This document shows positions 24,059 through 25,102 of a stretch of 25,102 bases of DNA, in pieces. How positions within the stretch are numbered: position 1 is the first letter of the stretch; each line of letters starts with the position of its first letter. Below the pieces are notes generated by a model. It was not told where the DNA came from and ran no database searches. It saw only the letters and a list, made by a program, of their open reading frames with translations. The stretch covers positions 1-25,102 of the forward strand of contig JASLDK010000282.1 of assembly GCA_030145945.1 (NCBI GenBank), given 5' to 3'. The position numbers and the translations under genes were made by a program. This DNA is from Nocardioides sp. (GTDB lineage: Bacteria > Actinomycetota > Actinomycetes > Propionibacteriales > Nocardioidaceae).

Positions 24059-25102
24059 CTAGAAGCCCAGCTTCCGCAGCTGGCGCGGATCCTTCTGCCA
24101 GTCCTTGGCGATCTTGACCTGCAGGTCGAGGTAGACGGGGGTGCCGAGCAGGGCCTCGATCTGCTTGCGGGCGTTGGTCCCGACCGTCCGGAGCCGGGCA
24201 CCCTTCTTGCCGATCATGATGCCCTTCTGGGAGTCGCGCTCGACGTACAGGTTGGCGTGGATGTCGAGCAGCGGCTTGTCCTCGGGACGGTCCTCGCGCA
24301 GCCCCATCTCTTGGACCACGACGGCGCTGGAGTGCGGGAGCTCGTCGCGGACGCCGTCCAACGCAGCCTCGCGGATCAGCTCGGCGGCGAGGATCTCCTC
24401 GGGGGCATCGGTGAGGTCGCCGTCCGGATAGAGCGGCGGGCCCTCCGGCATCAACGCGACCAGCAGGTTGCCCAGGAGCTCGATCTGGTCGCCGCCGACG
24501 GAGGAGACCGGCACGATCTCGGCCCACTCGGTGCCGGTCTGGCGGCCGAGCTCGGCGATGTCGAGCAGGTGTTCGCCGATCCGATCGGCGGTGGCCAGGT
24601 CGGTCTTGGTGACCACCGCGATCTTCGTCGTACGACGGACCTTGGCGAGCTCGTTGACCAGGAAGGTGTCGCCGGGGCCGATCTTCTCGTTGGCGGGGAA
24701 GCACACCGCGACCACGTCGACCTCGGCCCACGTCGTCCTCACCAGGTCGTTGAGCCGCTCGCCGAGCAGCGTGCGCGGGCGGTGCAGGCCCGGGGTGTCG
24801 ACGAGGACGAGCTGGCCGTCGGTCCGGTGCACGATGCCGCGGACGACGGTCCGCGTGGTCTGCGGCTTGTCCGAGGTGATGACGATCTTCTGCCCGACCA
24901 GCGCGTTGGTCAGCGTCGACTTGCCGACGTTGGGGCGCCCGACGAAGCAGGCGAAGCCGCTGCGGTAGCCCTCGGGGAGGTCCTCGAGGCCGCCGAACAC
25001 CGGCGCGGCGGGCGGGGGCAGCGCCCCGAAGTCCTCGTCGAACTCGTCCTCGAGGTCGTCGTCGAGGTCGTCGTCGAGGTCGGGCTGCTCGGGCTGCTCG
25101 GG
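24059..25102 (-). CDS. era: GTPase Era with acidic N-terminal extension, 5' end probably outside window
   Basis: From GTG 25000 the protein is 313 aa and typical of Era: G1 GRPNVGKST, switch segment SDKPQTTRTVVRGI, G3 VDTPGLHRPRTLLGERLND, G4 TKTD, G5 VSS, and a KH domain with QKGIMIGKKGARLR and PVYLDLQVKIAKDWQKDPRQ. Era binds 16S rRNA near its 3' end and acts in 30S assembly. The frame remains open to the right edge and encodes a Pro/Asp/Glu-rich stretch (PEQPEQPDLDDDLDDDLEDE and on). GTG 25000 has no ribosome site, so I place the real start beyond the window. If GTG 25000 were used, the acidic stretch would not be part of Era. Confidence 0.9.
   Translation of the reverse strand, partial: PEQPEQPDLDDDLDDDLEDEFDEDFGALPPPAAPVFGGLEDLPEGYRSGFACFVGRPNVGKSTLTNALVGQKIVITSDKPQTTRTVVRGIVHRTDGQLVLVDTPGLHRPRTLLGERLNDLVRTTWAEVDVVAVCFPANEKIGPGDTFLVNELAKVRRTTKIAVVTKTDLATADRIGEHLLDIAELGRQTGTEWAEIVPVSSVGGDQIELLGNLLVALMPEGPPLYPDGDLTDAPEEILAAELIREAALDGVRDELPHSSAVVVQEMGLREDRPEDKPLLDIHANLYVERDSQKGIMIGKKGARLRTVGTNARKQIEALLGTPVYLDLQVKIAKDWQKDPRQLRKLGF
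25037..25102. repeat. Short tandem repeats encoding an acidic tract
   Basis: On the plus strand, 12-bp units of the form TCGTCGTCGAGG repeat about three times, followed by 9-bp units GGGCTGCTC that run to the edge. On the minus strand they read as D-L-D-D and P-E-Q repeats in the era frame. Such repeats can vary in copy number between strains. Confidence 0.7.

Overview
The window is very GC-rich and gene-dense. It looks like the chromosome of an actinobacterium, most likely a Nocardioides-like member of the Propionibacteriales. That assignment is inferred from gene families, GTG starts, stop/start overlaps and apparent leaderless starts; no rRNA or marker phylogeny was available.

Left edge (1-2004, minus): a lipoprotein gene translationally coupled to a secreted protein with four carboxypeptidase-regulatory-like beta repeats, which runs off the window.

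Cobalamin region (about 2150-13570): two convergent, riboswitch-controlled units. The plus-strand unit starts with a cobalamin riboswitch (2189-2283), followed by cbtB, cbtA, cobD and an overlapping SDR gene. The minus-strand unit starts with a second cobalamin riboswitch (13557-13448), followed by cobN, cobF, a small 2Fe-2S-type protein, cobQ and cobK, all overlapping by 1-14 nt or through ATGA junctions. CobF and CobN are markers of the aerobic (late cobalt insertion) route, and CbtAB is a proposed cobalt transporter. Between the two units sits a divergent redox pair: an HxlR/QorR-like regulator and a Qor2-like NAD(P)H-dependent oxidoreductase.

Middle (13586-16250): a small alpha/beta-hydrolase-like gene without a usable nucleophile, a FadD-type acyl-CoA ligase, tRNA-Val(TAC), and a stretch of about 310 nt with two strong hairpins, one a terminator for the minus-strand genes to its right.

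Right part (16252-25102): ahpE, a FadD2/FadD12-like ligase and a DUF3052 gene (minus), then aceE (plus), an alpha/beta hydrolase (minus), an Rv2242-like PucR/CdaR regulator (plus), and era (minus, reaching the right edge). The ahpE / DUF3052 / aceE / Rv2242-like arrangement resembles the Mycobacterium tuberculosis Rv2238c-Rv2242 neighbourhood, with the ligase and the hydrolase as extra genes.

The most unusual signal is a 67-bp near-perfect palindrome (12899-12965) inside cobN. It is read in frame as about 22 extra residues and looks like a small palindromic mobile element that has become part of a protein. I did not find a clearly new multigene system. The other notable points are the matching hairpin-next-to-Shine-Dalgarno layouts behind the two riboswitches, the overlapping divergent promoters at 13570-13579, and an acidic, tandemly repeated N-terminal extension of Era.
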